A stretch of 64,000 nucleotides of DNA, taken from positions 124,001 through 188,000 of the forward strand of contig JAPFFF010000059.1 of NCBI GenBank assembly GCA_039105265.1. Reading direction: 5' to 3'. Positions 44,148-54,339 of this stretch are shown here, piece by piece. Below the pieces are notes generated by a model. That model was not told where the DNA came from. It saw only the letters and a list, made by a program, of their open reading frames with translations, and searched no databases. This stretch comes from Tritrichomonas musculus. Lineage: Eukaryota > Parabasalia > Tritrichomonadida > Tritrichomonadidae. The stretch's first letter is position 1. Each line of letters starts with the position of its first letter. The position numbers were made by a program, and so were the translations under genes.

Positions 44148-44402
44148 TTATAAAATACGTTTGGGGTTATTTATAGAGATTTCGAAAATAGGGGTTTTAG
44201 AGGGCGATATATCGGTTACTAGCGCTATACGGGAAGAACTAACTCAGGTATATCATTAACTCACTATAATTATAGTGCAGCGTTTACAAACTTCATTTTT
44301 AGAGCTCTGGTAAGGGGTCCTGAGGGCGTTGGAGGGGCTTCTGAAAGGTGTTAAGGGCGGGCGGAGCGAGTTCCGAGCGTAGCCCCCCTTAACCTAACTA
44401 CT
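44148..44402 (-). repeat. Right terminal inverted repeat of the 3.1-kb element
   Basis: Exact inverted copy of 41285-41539, with the G/C-rich half outermost. The next gene starts 24 bases inside it. Confidence 0.95.
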
Positions 44403-44478
44403 TCATACAATTCATTCAAGCAGCACATAGAATAAATTAAAAGATTTCAAAAAAAAGAAAAGCCAACTTTACCCTTAA

Positions 44479-44808
44479 GGGACCACTATCAAATTCTGTG
44501 TTAAAAATTCTATGAGTTATCACAAAATTAATTGACTTAAAAAAAATTATTTCTTGAGTATTTTTGCTATATTTTGGTATATATAAATTATATAAATTAC
44601 ATATCATTTATTTCTATTCTTCTTTTAAGCCTATTCCCTTTTTTCAATAAAAATTTAAAAGTTGAAAGGAGTAAAAATTTTACAAAAATGATCGGAATGG
44701 TGAAATTTTAAAGTTTTAAACTTTTTCCGAAATAATAACCATTGAATTTTATTTTCTATGAGCTTTTTCAATATTGAAATGTTTACAAAAAAATATGATA
44801 GTGGTCCC
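44479..44808. mobile_element. Second TTAA-flanked miniature element, 330 bp
   Basis: A perfect 17-base inverted repeat with target, TTAAGGGACCACTATCA, lies at 44475-44491 and inverted at 44796-44812. TTAA is present at both ends. The left TTAA is shared with the right end of the 39669-44474 element. No coding frame. CTATGAG motifs lie about 40-60 bases inside both ends, as in the neighbouring element. Confidence 0.75.
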
Positions 44809-44912
44809 TTAATAATTATTTAATTCTTTAATTATTAAATGCCACCATTATTATTTAATAATTAAATTTGCACAATTGTTCATTTGACCTTTAGGTCAAT
44901 AATTTGGTCTTA

Positions 44913-44918
44913 TCATTT
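44913..44918 (+). promoter_or_regulatory. Trichomonad initiator of the first pseudokinase gene
   Basis: TCATTT lies 10 bases before the transcribed ATG at 44925 (counting from its A). It matches the consensus and gives a short leader. It stands just outside the TTAA element. Confidence 0.6.
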
Positions 44919-44924
44919 ATTTAA

Positions 44925-46868
44925 ATGAGTGGAAATGAATTAAGTAATGATAAAAAAGCGGGTGAAAATGTTGATGAATTAAGTGGTCTTTTCGTTGAAA
45001 AAGATAGATTTAGTATAGAATCTGATGATTCTATAGAAGAAGAGGGCATAAAAGCTCATTTGTTTTACGCTAAATCAGATATTGATCAGGAACAAGTTAT
45101 ATGTAAAGTATACGACCCCAAACTCCTCCAGGAAGATCAACTCGATAATCCAAATGATAAAACAAGCCAAGGCTGGTATAGACAATTGATGCTTATGAGA
45201 GAAATTATCTTTTTAAAAAAATTACGCCATCCAACTATTGTTGACATAAAAGGTATTAATTTATTTAATGATAAAATTATATATGATCCCGATATCAATG
45301 AAAGTGATAGAAATATCTATACAAATCCAACAGTTTTTCTCGAATTTCTATCAAAAAAATCATTACAAAATATATTAATCACAAATAAAGAATCACTTCT
45401 TCCAGTTGAACGACAAGTTATAATGATTGGATTAGCAGCAGCAGTTCGATATATACATAGCAAAAAAGTTTTTCATAGATCTCTTAATCCTTTGACAATC
45501 TGGCTTGATGAAAATTATTATCCCAAATTATTCGATTTCAGTTCTTCTCGTGATTTTAACCCAAAAAAAAATGATACATTTACTGTGATTAACGAAGGAT
45601 CAGTTTTCTACCAATCTCCTGAAATAATGAATCCAAGCAATTCAGGCGATTACAAAAATCCAGTTGATATATACTCTCTTGGTCGTTTGTTTTACTTATT
45701 GATTACCACATACGAACCTTTTCAATATCCAAATCATAAAGAAAAGTGTGCACCTGTTGCTCTCAAAAGTAAAATTCCAAATAATCCAAACTTTTTTCCT
45801 TACTTTCCAGATGATATGCCACAATGTTTTCAAGATCTCCTCAAAAAATGCTGGAGTATTAATCCATCTGAAAGACCATCAGCAGCAGAGATTTACTACA
45901 ATCTTACTCAACGAGAAGAATACCGAATCCCTGGACTTGACATAGATAACGACATACCAAAAATCGATGCATATGTTAAAATGATTGAAGATTATGAAAG
46001 CCAACCAAAAGGCAATCTTAGAATGTTCATGAACTATTCACTTCATATTCCACTCTTATTTGGAGAACTTCCAGACAAAGATATTCCAGAAATCGTCGAA
46101 CAACAAAAGCAAATGCTTGCGCTGATTGTTAATTCAAATTATGGGTATTGTAGTGAAGAAACTACGTTCAAATTGCTCTTTACTATGGCTGATAATGGCT
46201 CGATCTTTACTGATTATAATATATTACAGATCATTGACTATGTAAGCAGCAAAATGAATAACGAAAAGGCCTCGCTATTCATCAAGAAAGTCTTTGGAGA
46301 GTATATCGTGTCCAATGAAGTCACAACAATCAGAAAAGGAGAGATTGACAATAATATCACTGTAGCCAACATTCCTCCCTGGGTTGAAAAAATCAGCGAC
46401 CATGCGTTTTCAGAATTTAAGAACCTTAAACGAGTCTACGTTCCTAACAGCGTCAAAGAGATCGGCGTAGAAGCATTCAGTGACTGCTCTAAACTGAAGT
46501 TAATCAATCTCCCTGATTCAGTGACAGGCAACTCCATTGGCAAGTTTGCATTCCAGGGATGCGAGTCGCTGGTGCATGTTAAGCTTCCAGAAAAGCTCGT
46601 TACGATTCAAGAAGGCACATTCAAAAATGCAAAATCACTCAAGTATGTGACACTTAATAATGAACTAGAAGTCATTGGTAAAGAAGCCTTTGCTGAGTGT
46701 CGTTCAATTGAAGCAATTGTTATTCCAAGGGAAGTCAAGATCATCTCCGATAGAGCCTTCTACCACTGCCGTTCGCTAGGATCAGTCCTTTTCAGATCTC
46801 CAGAGCGCCCAGCAATTGGGAAAAAGGCTATTTTTTGGACTGTCAGCAAGCAGACAATAGCTTTATAA
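44925..46868 (+). CDS. Pseudokinase fused to BspA-like LRRs (copy 1)
   Basis: A 647-residue protein. Residues about 45-335 are a protein kinase fold: the ATP lysine is kept (VICKVY, K61), as are REIIFLKKLRHPTIVDIKGI, SPE and DIYSLGRLFYLL. The catalytic loop reads HRSLNPLTI (184-192) where active kinases have HRDLKPxN: the catalytic Asp is Ser186, and Lys and Asn are also lost. DFG is DFS (204-206). It should not transfer phosphate. After a helical linker, residues about 470-645 are BspA-like LRRs (NIPPWVEKISDHAFSEFKNL...). Such kinase-LRR fusions are typical of trichomonads; a scaffold role is likely. A close paralogue follows in tandem. TAAA overlaps the stop. Confidence 0.92.
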   Translation: MSGNELSNDKKAGENVDELSGLFVEKDRFSIESDDSIEEEGIKAHLFYAKSDIDQEQVICKVYDPKLLQEDQLDNPNDKTSQGWYRQLMLMREIIFLKKLRHPTIVDIKGINLFNDKIIYDPDINESDRNIYTNPTVFLEFLSKKSLQNILITNKESLLPVERQVIMIGLAAAVRYIHSKKVFHRSLNPLTIWLDENYYPKLFDFSSSRDFNPKKNDTFTVINEGSVFYQSPEIMNPSNSGDYKNPVDIYSLGRLFYLLITTYEPFQYPNHKEKCAPVALKSKIPNNPNFFPYFPDDMPQCFQDLLKKCWSINPSERPSAAEIYYNLTQREEYRIPGLDIDNDIPKIDAYVKMIEDYESQPKGNLRMFMNYSLHIPLLFGELPDKDIPEIVEQQKQMLALIVNSNYGYCSEETTFKLLFTMADNGSIFTDYNILQIIDYVSSKMNNEKASLFIKKVFGEYIVSNEVTTIRKGEIDNNITVANIPPWVEKISDHAFSEFKNLKRVYVPNSVKEIGVEAFSDCSKLKLINLPDSVTGNSIGKFAFQGCESLVHVKLPEKLVTIQEGTFKNAKSLKYVTLNNELEVIGKEAFAECRSIEAIVIPREVKIISDRAFYHCRSLGSVLFRSPERPAIGKKAIFWTVSKQTIAL

Positions 46869-47523
46869 ACTGTCTGGTTGAACGTTTACTAAAAATATGC
46901 GGAATTATCCACAAATAAAACATTAGAATTATTCATTTTAATTTTTTACGGTGTCTATAGTTTATTATTACTTAATTTTTTATATGCAATTTATGAATTA
47001 ATGCTATTGTCTTTAATCTCATTTATTTTAAATAAGAAAAATGCATATTTTGATGAGTGTTAAAATATTTTAAATATAGTGAGAAGTATTATTTCATGAT
47101 TTTTTTACATTATTGGATGTTTAGGTAGTTAAATTTAAACTATTAAATTTAATAATCAATCTTAAGACTATCAATTTTCGTTTAACAAATCGATAAATGA
47201 ATTGATCCATGATTAAAATATAAGTAATAATTAATAAATCGAAGTTATCGCTTTAAATCCATTTTACCAAAAATGTAGTCGTTCTATAAAGAACTTTAAT
47301 CAATCATTTGGTATTAATCATTCGATATTAATGCAAATCTTTGTTTTTCGGAATTAATTTTGCACATGACTGAATTAAGTAAAGTAAAATAATAATGTAA
47401 CGATATAATATATTTCAATTTTTTTTTAAATTTAGATATAGAAAATATTCAGAGTAATCAAAAATAATGAATAGTTTACGAAAATCTTTTTTGCAGTCAA
47501 ATTAACTATTAGAGATTTGAATA
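46869..47523. other. Intergenic region between the two pseudokinase genes
   Basis: AT-rich, no gene. The second gene should be promoted from here, but I see no clear consensus initiator near its ATG. Confidence 0.5.
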
Positions 47524-49461
47524 ATGGCCGAAATTGTTGACGAATTCACCAACCTTTTCGTTGAAGCTGATAATTTTGAAGAGAATTACCAAGATAATCT
47601 TTTAGCTGATAATGGTAATGATGCGTCCAAGTTTGTCCAAGCAAACGAAGTTGAGACAAAAGAAAAAGTGATTTGCAAAGTTTTTAATCCTGAACCCCTA
47701 AAAGAAAATGCAATTGATTCAAATGACAAAAAAGATCAGTGCTGGTATAAGCAATTATTGCTAATGAGAGAAGCAATATTTTTAAAAGAACTTCGTCATC
47801 CAGCAATTGTTGACATAAAAGGTATTAATTTATATAATAGCAGCATTACGTTTAAAGATGACGATGACGACGACGACGAAGAGGAAGAGGAAGGAATTGA
47901 AAAACCATTAAATACAAGTCCAACAATATTCCTTGAATTTTTAGAAAATAAATCACTTCAAAACCTGATTAATAAGAAAATTGAGCTAACTCCACTCCAA
48001 CGGCAAATTATAATGATTGGCCTTTCTGCGGGTGTTCGTTTCCTTCACAGCAAAAATATCCTTCACAGAAGTTTAAATCCTTTAACAATTTGGCTTGATT
48101 CTAATTACTATCCAAAAATTTTTGATTTTAGTACATCTCGTGAAGCTAACCCTCAAAATGACATTTCAAAAACTTCTCTTAAAGCAGACTCTGTTTATTA
48201 TCAAGCTCCTGAAATTGCTGATCCTACAAATAAAGATTATAATACCCCAATTGATATATACTCTCTTGCTCGTTTACTTTATTTAATGATTACTCAGCAT
48301 GAACCATTTAAACATCCAGATGATAAGCTCAAAAGCAATGGCCCATATTACATACAAGATCAATATTTAAATCATGGAGCATTTCCATATTTTCCAGATG
48401 ATGTTCCAGAAAAGCTCAAGCAACTTCTAATTAAATGTTGGGATTTAAATCCTAGTAATAGGCCAATAGCAGAAGAGGTATTTTATTACATTTCACAATC
48501 TTCAAATTATTATATTAAAGGAATTAAAGATGAAGACATACCAATAATAGATAAATACGTTAAAGAGATACAGGAATACGAGAATGCGCATAATCATGCA
48601 AAACTTAAAATAGTTGAAACATATAGCTTAAATATCCCAATTACTTTACAAGATCCAACACCAGCAGATGCAATCCCTACAAAGCCATCCCAGCAAATCC
48701 AAATGCTTGCTAGGATTACTAGCTCTAATTTTGCTTATAGCAACGAAGATACTACTCTCAGATTACTCATTAAAATGGCCGAAAACGAATCCATCCTTCA
48801 AGATGACAATTTATTGAATGTTTCAAACTTTATTAACTCATTAAATGCTAGAAATTGCAAGCTTGCAGAAGAGTTCTTAAATAAAATATATGGAACATAT
48901 ATTATCACTTCAAGAAATGAAAAAATTATCAAACAAGACACTGTCACAGATAAATCAATCAAGGTAGTGAACATTCCTCCCTGGGTTGAAAAAATCGGCA
49001 GCCGTGCATTTTTAGGATTTAAGAACCTTGAGCGAGTGAACATCCCGAACAGTGTTATAGAGATCGGACAGGAGGCATTCAGTGGTTGCGAGAAACTAAA
49101 GATTGTCAACATTCCAGAATCATTGATCGGTAATAAACTAGGCAAGAGTGCATTTAAAGGATGCACGTCATTAAAGTATGTGAAACTTCCAAGTAACCTA
49201 ACGAAGATTGAAGAAAGCACATTCAAAGATGACAAGTCCCTTGCATATGTTACATTGAATCATGGCCTTGAAATAATTGGTAAACTAGCATTTGATGAAT
49301 GTAAATCACTTGAATCAATTGTTATTCCAAATACAGTAACATTAATCTCGGAAAAAGCTTTCCATCACTGTAAATTACTCAAAACGGTCTTCTTCAAAGG
49401 TTCAAAGCCAGTAATAGAGAAAAAGGCAATCGGATGGAAAGTTAAGAAGGAAACCATATAG
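47524..49461 (+). CDS. Pseudokinase fused to BspA-like LRRs (copy 2)
   Basis: A 645-residue paralogue of the preceding gene, similar along its whole length. The ATP lysine is K52 (VICKVF). The catalytic loop is again HRSLNPLTI (181-189) and DFG is DFS (201-203), so the loss of the catalytic Asp predates the duplication and has been kept. It carries an extra acidic tract (DDDDDDDEEEEEG) near residues 117-129 that copy 1 lacks. LRRs run from about residue 470 to the end (NIPPWVEKIGSRAFLGFKNL...). The stop is TAG without an overlapping TAAA. Intact open frames with the same motif changes in both copies suggest selection for a non-catalytic function. Confidence 0.92.
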   Translation: MAEIVDEFTNLFVEADNFEENYQDNLLADNGNDASKFVQANEVETKEKVICKVFNPEPLKENAIDSNDKKDQCWYKQLLLMREAIFLKELRHPAIVDIKGINLYNSSITFKDDDDDDDEEEEEGIEKPLNTSPTIFLEFLENKSLQNLINKKIELTPLQRQIIMIGLSAGVRFLHSKNILHRSLNPLTIWLDSNYYPKIFDFSTSREANPQNDISKTSLKADSVYYQAPEIADPTNKDYNTPIDIYSLARLLYLMITQHEPFKHPDDKLKSNGPYYIQDQYLNHGAFPYFPDDVPEKLKQLLIKCWDLNPSNRPIAEEVFYYISQSSNYYIKGIKDEDIPIIDKYVKEIQEYENAHNHAKLKIVETYSLNIPITLQDPTPADAIPTKPSQQIQMLARITSSNFAYSNEDTTLRLLIKMAENESILQDDNLLNVSNFINSLNARNCKLAEEFLNKIYGTYIITSRNEKIIKQDTVTDKSIKVVNIPPWVEKIGSRAFLGFKNLERVNIPNSVIEIGQEAFSGCEKLKIVNIPESLIGNKLGKSAFKGCTSLKYVKLPSNLTKIEESTFKDDKSLAYVTLNHGLEIIGKLAFDECKSLESIVIPNTVTLISEKAFHHCKLLKTVFFKGSKPVIEKKAIGWKVKKETI

Positions 49462-49699
49462 AATTTTTTTTTTTTTTTTGGTTTATTTTAAGGGATAGAC
49501 TTTGGACAAAAGGACTAAACAAACAAAGGTATGGAAACTTTAAGATAAAAATAAATTATTTTTTTGAAAAAAATTGAATCCTAATCTGGTTATCTTAATT
49601 CAAAAGACAATTTTTTTTTTATATTTTTAATTATATTATTTTTAAATAGAGTTATATTAGTAATTTTTATTTTATGAGGAAGAACTCGAAATCTATCAT

Positions 49700-50390
49700 T
49701 TGTTATATTCATATCACAAGTGATATGAATTATTTTAACCTAAAAGGCGAATTTTTTTACCTAAAAGGCGAATTTCAAAATTTGGAAAATTATGAGTTTA
49801 TGAAGGAAATTGTTTTCTAATTTTCTTCATATTGATATTAAAAATTCTATTCCCAATTCGTTCAAATCACTTTTTCTATTTTTATTGTTGATTATAAAGC
49901 ATCGTGAATAAGCATACCAAGCAAAGATTATTCATTTTTAATATTTTTTCCTAAAACTCAAGCAAATTCGCCAAATTTACTAAATAAAAGCGATTTACAA
50001 AATAACTATCGTACAAATTCCAGCAAATAGTTGGCAGATGAAAAAACTATCGATAATTCATTTGTTTATAAGAAAAAGAAAACGTACTGGAATTAATAAA
50101 AGAATTATTTTGTAAAACAATCTTATTTAGTGAGTTTTTTGAATTTGTTTGAGCCTTAGGAAAAGACATTCCAAAATAATTATCTTTGCATTGTTTACTT
50201 TTCCACGTTGCGCTGGGATATACCTAAGAATTGTTTTGTAAACTACTCTTATTTAGTTATTTTGTTGAGTTTATTTGTGTCTTTGGAAGAAATACTATAA
50301 AAAAAAATAAATTAACCTTTTTGGTCAAAAAATTTTCATCTTTATTGGTCAATAATAAATTTCATATCATCAATGATATGAACTATACAA
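49700..50390. repeat. Imperfect foldback region with a three-copy 60-70-bp module
   Basis: A module like TAAATAA(A/G)-AG-GTTTACAAAA occurs at about 49950-50010 on one strand and at about 50103-50165 and 50231-50290 on the other. The outer edges hold the palindromes TTCATATCACAAGTGATATGAA-like at 49710 and 50370. It looks like an old foldback transposon. No gene. Confidence 0.5.
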
Positions 50391-50667
50391 AAAATTGATA
50401 ACATCATATAAGATCTCCAAATCCACTCGAAAAACATGGTCTTTTTTTATTTTATTTTCTAATAAATAAAAAAAATGAAGAACATATAAAAAAACTAAAA
50501 ACTTTTGTCGACTCGTTTATCTTGAAATTGATTTTTATGAGAATTGAATTAAGCTCTTTCATGCTATTTTTAAATATGTTAATAATATGATAAAACAATA
50601 TTAGACATGTGTTAAACTTTGATGAGGTTTTTTCTGTTGATCAAAATTGCCAATTTTTGAAATTTAA

Positions 50668-50742
50668 TCTTTACTTTTTTTGCATCACATTTTTATTAAC
50701 GTAACATTTTAACGTAACTTTTTATAAAATCAAAAATTTTGA
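50668..50742 (+). repeat. Dispersed repeat shared with 37157-37224
   Basis: A stretch of about 70 bases holding CATCACATTTTTATTAACG, TAACATTTTAACGTAAC and TTTTTATAAAATC is nearly identical to 37157-37224, and a diverged inverted copy lies near 34190-34240. Probably part of an unrecognised transposon family. Confidence 0.65.
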
Positions 50743-50770
50743 TATTACGTTAAAAATGTTACGTTAATTG

Positions 50771-51298
50771 CAGGGATGTGAAAAGGGCCGCCCGGGCAAG
50801 CTCGGGCAGAATGTCACTTTTTCGCCGGGGCAAAATTTACGGGCAGAAGGTTTGCCCGAACTTTCTTTTTTTTTAAGTCACATTTCATTTGCCCGGGCAG
50901 AAAAGTGACATTCCCCGTCTTTGCCCGTCTTTGCTCTTAGAAAATATAAGAATATTAAACTATTATTATTAAAATAAATTATTATAAATGCTTAAAAATT
51001 AAAAAAAAATATGAATATTATAAATTTAAATGAAAATGTAATTTTTAATAAAATATCAATCAAAAAAACAATAGTATTATCTTATTTTCAAATAACATTT
51101 CATTGTCACTTTTAATCTCGGGCAATTGCCCGAGCAAAATTCACGGGCAAAGACGGGCAAAGACGGGCAATGTCACTTTTTTTAAGAACGGGCAAGACGG
51201 GCACGGGCAAGTACGGGCAAACACGGGCACGGGCACTGCCCGTGGCCCGTCATTTTTACGGGCAATTTGCCCGTGCCCGTGCCCGTACATCATCCCTG
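50771..51298. mobile_element. hAT-like miniature element packed with GGGCAA repeats, 528 bp
   Basis: Ends CAGGGATG...CATCCCTG with an exact 8-bp target duplication GTTAATTG (50763-50770 and 51299-51306), both hAT hallmarks. The outer 150 bases at each end are strongly G/C-rich and hold many GGGCAA/TTGCCC motifs (for example GGGCAAAGACGGGCAAAGAC) mixed with AATGTCACTTTTT; the middle is AT-rich. There is no coding frame. The motif clusters are probably subterminal transposase binding sites. Confidence 0.85.
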
Positions 51299-51604
51299 GT
51301 TAATTGTTATATAAGATATATAACAATTATATATTAATAATATAATTTTAAAATACTTTTTTTTAATAAATTTGGCCCATTTTCATTTTCTCAATTTTTT
51401 TTTGGGGGCTCTATGTAGAAGTATTGAATATTCGTGCCTGCTTTTTGAAAGGGTGTGTGCAAATATCATCAGAAAAAAAATTGAATAAGGACGATCAAAA
51501 TCGACCAAATAAATACACAAAACTAAAATTGAATTAAAAACGATACAATGATTCAAAAAGTAGAAACGATAAGCATTTTTATTATTGTGGCGCCTTTTTT
51601 AACA

Positions 51605-51880
51605 AGAACTCTGGGACTTAGATTTTGAACTTCTTCTGCAGGGATGTTCTCAGTCTATATCTTGGAGGTTTAGCTTGTGAATTCCTACTGCAGGGGGATT
51701 TACCAGCTAAATTTCTGAGATTTAGAAATGTTGAACATTTTTTTGCGAGGAAGCTCATGTTTTAAGCTTCTGGAACGTAAATTGTGAGATCTTCTGCAGA
51801 GATTTCACCATTTAAACTTCAGATTGACAATTTCAATTTCATCATCGGGATTAAAGTTTTACGGAATACAGCTTAGAGAT
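51605..51880 (+). repeat. Degenerate tandem repeat, about 52-bp period
   Basis: About five diverged units contain a TTT-A-ATT-TGA-ATCTTCTGCAGGGAT-like phrase (CTTCTGCAGGGATGTTC, CTACTGCAGGGGGATTTA, CTTCTGCAGAGATTTCACC). It is G/C-richer than the flanks and may be decayed coding repeats, but I cannot name a family. Confidence 0.5.
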
Positions 51881-52148
51881 GGAAAATAATAGCTGCTATA
51901 ATCTATAAACCATTATTTGCTGTGTATTTATTTATTTTCTTGATTTTGCTTTTAAATGTTTTTTATCATTTTTGATTTTTGTCTAATTCATATTAGTTCT
52001 TTTTATTCATTGCTTATGCGACTATAAAAATCAAGTTAATAACATTCTTTAAGTTAACTTTTAATGATTAAATTATGAGAATTCTCTTCTACTTAATAAT
52101 GATTTAAAAAAATATTAATAAACATTATTATTTCAATTATTTCTTGAG

Positions 52149-53171
52149 AATGAAAATGAAGATGACGATTTTATACCGCTTGGTATTCTTCGTGTGAGTT
52201 GTTCTTGCCACACCGTACAACTAGTATTAAAGGATCTCTATAAAGAAGAAAAATTTTACAGAGACCTAGTTGAAATCATGAAAATAATACCTGCAAAAAT
52301 TAGTTTATTGAAAAAGAAAGACTTGGAAAAACTGCAAATAGGTTTTTATCCACCTTTGCAGTCGCAAAGGTGGAATTCTATCTACATTACACTCAGATAT
52401 ATTACTATGAACATTGGTGCAATATCTCATTTGTTCACACAAGAACAAATTCAATATTTGCAGTTGATTGATTTACTACAGTTGCAAAAGGAACTGCAAC
52501 CAATATATGATTTCACAACTATTTGTGAATCAGATGATGCAACTCAAAGCACTGTGTTTATTCAATATCGAGCTCTTGAAGCTCAATTGCAAATGATTGG
52601 CACCCCTCGCGCCGAAAAAATACTAGAGTTGCTCAATAAACGTTTTACAAAAACCGCAGACATCGATATTTCCAAGTTATGTTACTTCATTACCAAAAGA
52701 TGCTTAGCAGAAAAACACAATTTTTATCCGCATGTTGAAAAGAACGATATACTAGATCCAAATGATGCAAATGCTATAATGTATGATAAAGAGCTATCGT
52801 TTATTAATAGCTTCAAATCTACTATAGAAAAGATTTGTCACATTATCTCATATGATTCTGAAGCCATTTGGTCGTTCTTCAAATTAATGATGATGTATTA
52901 TCATCCTTCAGATTGTGACATATTAAAATATCCAGGAGAAGATGAATTGCTATATTTCTCTAATAATTATGCCGGAGGAAATAGATTCTATATCATCTTT
53001 TCCAAGTTTATTAATATCTTGCAAATACTCCCTTCCTCTGAATCAGGTTCAGAAAGGGTGTTTGCACGAATGAGAGATTCACACAGTGAAAAACAAACTA
53101 GGCAATCAGCAAAAAGTCTTAGGTCGAATATAATTGTCAATTTTTATGCAGATGAAATTCAAGATTCGTAA
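52149..53171 (+). pseudogene. hAT transposase, C-terminal fragment
   Basis: An open frame that begins without an ATG; conserved coding starts at about 52149 (LENENEDDDFIPLGILRVSC) just after a stop. It holds the hAT signatures CSCHTVQLVLKDL (family CxxH...L), QSQRWNSIYITLRYI (family RWNS) and, near the end, the dimerisation motif LPSSESGSERVFARM. The N-terminal BED finger and the first catalytic part are absent, so it is a 5'-truncated copy. The remaining frame is open and well conserved, implying recent truncation. Confidence 0.88.
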
Positions 53172-54339
53172 TCTGATGAATAAAAGAAGATCATTACCAT
53201 ATGTTTGATTATATTTTCGATTTTTAAAATTATTATATATTTATAATAAAAATTTTTAAGATTAAAAACGCATTTTTATTGCTAATATGATACTATCCTC
53301 ATATCGATTATTATATAGTAATAAACTAAATATTTTAAATACTAATTTCTTTTTTGATCATAATTATATCTTAGGTTTTCTTTGACACAATCATATTTAG
53401 TTTATATATGATAATGATTATATTTTTTCGTTAAAAACATTGATTAAACTCCTGCAAAAGCAGGAGAAAAATGAACTAAAGTTCTTGTTTGGAAAAAAAA
53501 GACATTCAATTGTTCTTAAAATTTTGAATGTCTTGTTTTTTTTTTTTTTAAAAAATTAAATAAAAAAAACATGACATTCAATTGTTCTTAAATAATTCAA
53601 AGCATTTTTATCGTATTACAATTTTTTCAATGTTCGCAAATCTTTATTATATTTCAATGCTTTAATAACTCCACAGATCTTATGCGACATAATGCAAAAT
53701 AATATGAATTTATTTAGTTGTTAATGAGTACGTTTATTATTATACTCATTAAACAAAATCATATTTTCTTAAGTTTTATTAGCTTTGTCGTAGTTAATTT
53801 CTGGATTATTCGTATTTACTATATTTTAAGCAAAGATATCAAATATTATTGACATTTATCCTCTCTTTTGGTGCAAAATTAATATTTTTTTATCTAGGTT
53901 GATTCAATCTTGTCAAAAATAACACGGAAACTCAATTTTCAGTTATATATATAATATATAACCAATATTTCTGTTTTCATGAACAAAATTTTTATATTTT
54001 TCAACCAAAATTTTTATCTTTTTTTCTCCAGAAAATGAAAAATAGCAATATATATTAAATTCAACGCAAATGTTTTTCATAAATGCTTTTTTTTTTAATT
54101 TTTCTCTCAAAAAAATTATCCTTATTATCCAAAAACCGCCAAAATGATAACTTTTCCGAGCCTAATAATAATGATATCGAAAATTTCGATTGTTTAATGA
54201 AAATGAATATGACGAGATTTCTGAAGAAGAAAGACAATAATATACTTTTTATAGGCTAGTAATTATATTTATAATTAAAATATTTATTTAAAATTAAATA
54301 ATCAAATGTTTTAATATTTTTATTCATTATTTATTAATA
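53172..54339. other. AT-rich region between transposase fragment and hAT end
   Basis: No gene is seen. A phrase with GACATTCAATTGTTCTTAAA occurs twice, near 53500 and 53573, as a short direct repeat. Confidence 0.5.

Larger units (their letters stand above)
41285..44402. mobile_element. Compact 3118-bp element with perfect 255-bp terminal inverted repeats and five unknown genes
   Basis: Termini begin AGTAGTTAGGTTAAGG. The arms 41285-41539 and 44148-44402 are identical base for base in inverted orientation. TCATA duplications flank it. Three plus-strand genes and two minus-strand genes fill the interior, running inward from both ends. Long inverted ends starting 5'-AG recall Polintons and Polinton-like satellites, but no polymerase, integrase, ATPase or transposase is recognisable; it would depend on another element. 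It looks whole, with no breaks seen, and the perfect arms point to a very recent insertion. It sits inside the TTAA element. Confidence 0.85.
41280..44407. repeat. Target-site duplication TCATA flanking the 3.1-kb element
   Basis: TCATA occurs at 41280-41284 and again at 44403-44407, directly outside the AGTAG...CTACT termini. This is a 5-bp duplication; Polinton-type integrases usually make 5-6 bp. Confidence 0.7.
39669..44474. mobile_element. TTAA-flanked (piggyBac-type) element, interrupted by the 3.1-kb element
   Basis: A perfect 23-base inverted repeat including the target site, TTAAGGGTAAAGTTGGC plus TTTTCT, occurs at 39665-39687 and inverted at 44456-44478. TTAA at both outer ends is the piggyBac target signature. 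Without the inserted 3.1-kb element it would be about 1.7 kb, AT-rich, without a transposase frame. The phrase ATTCTATGAGTTT about 60 bases inside is shared with the neighbouring TTAA element. Ends of piggyBac elements often start CCC rather than GGG, so the family is tentative. Confidence 0.6.

Noticed and set aside
51103-51303. 66-codon frame inside the GC-rich hAT-like element
   Set aside because: It is made of the GGGCAA motifs near the element's right end, without protein-like pattern.
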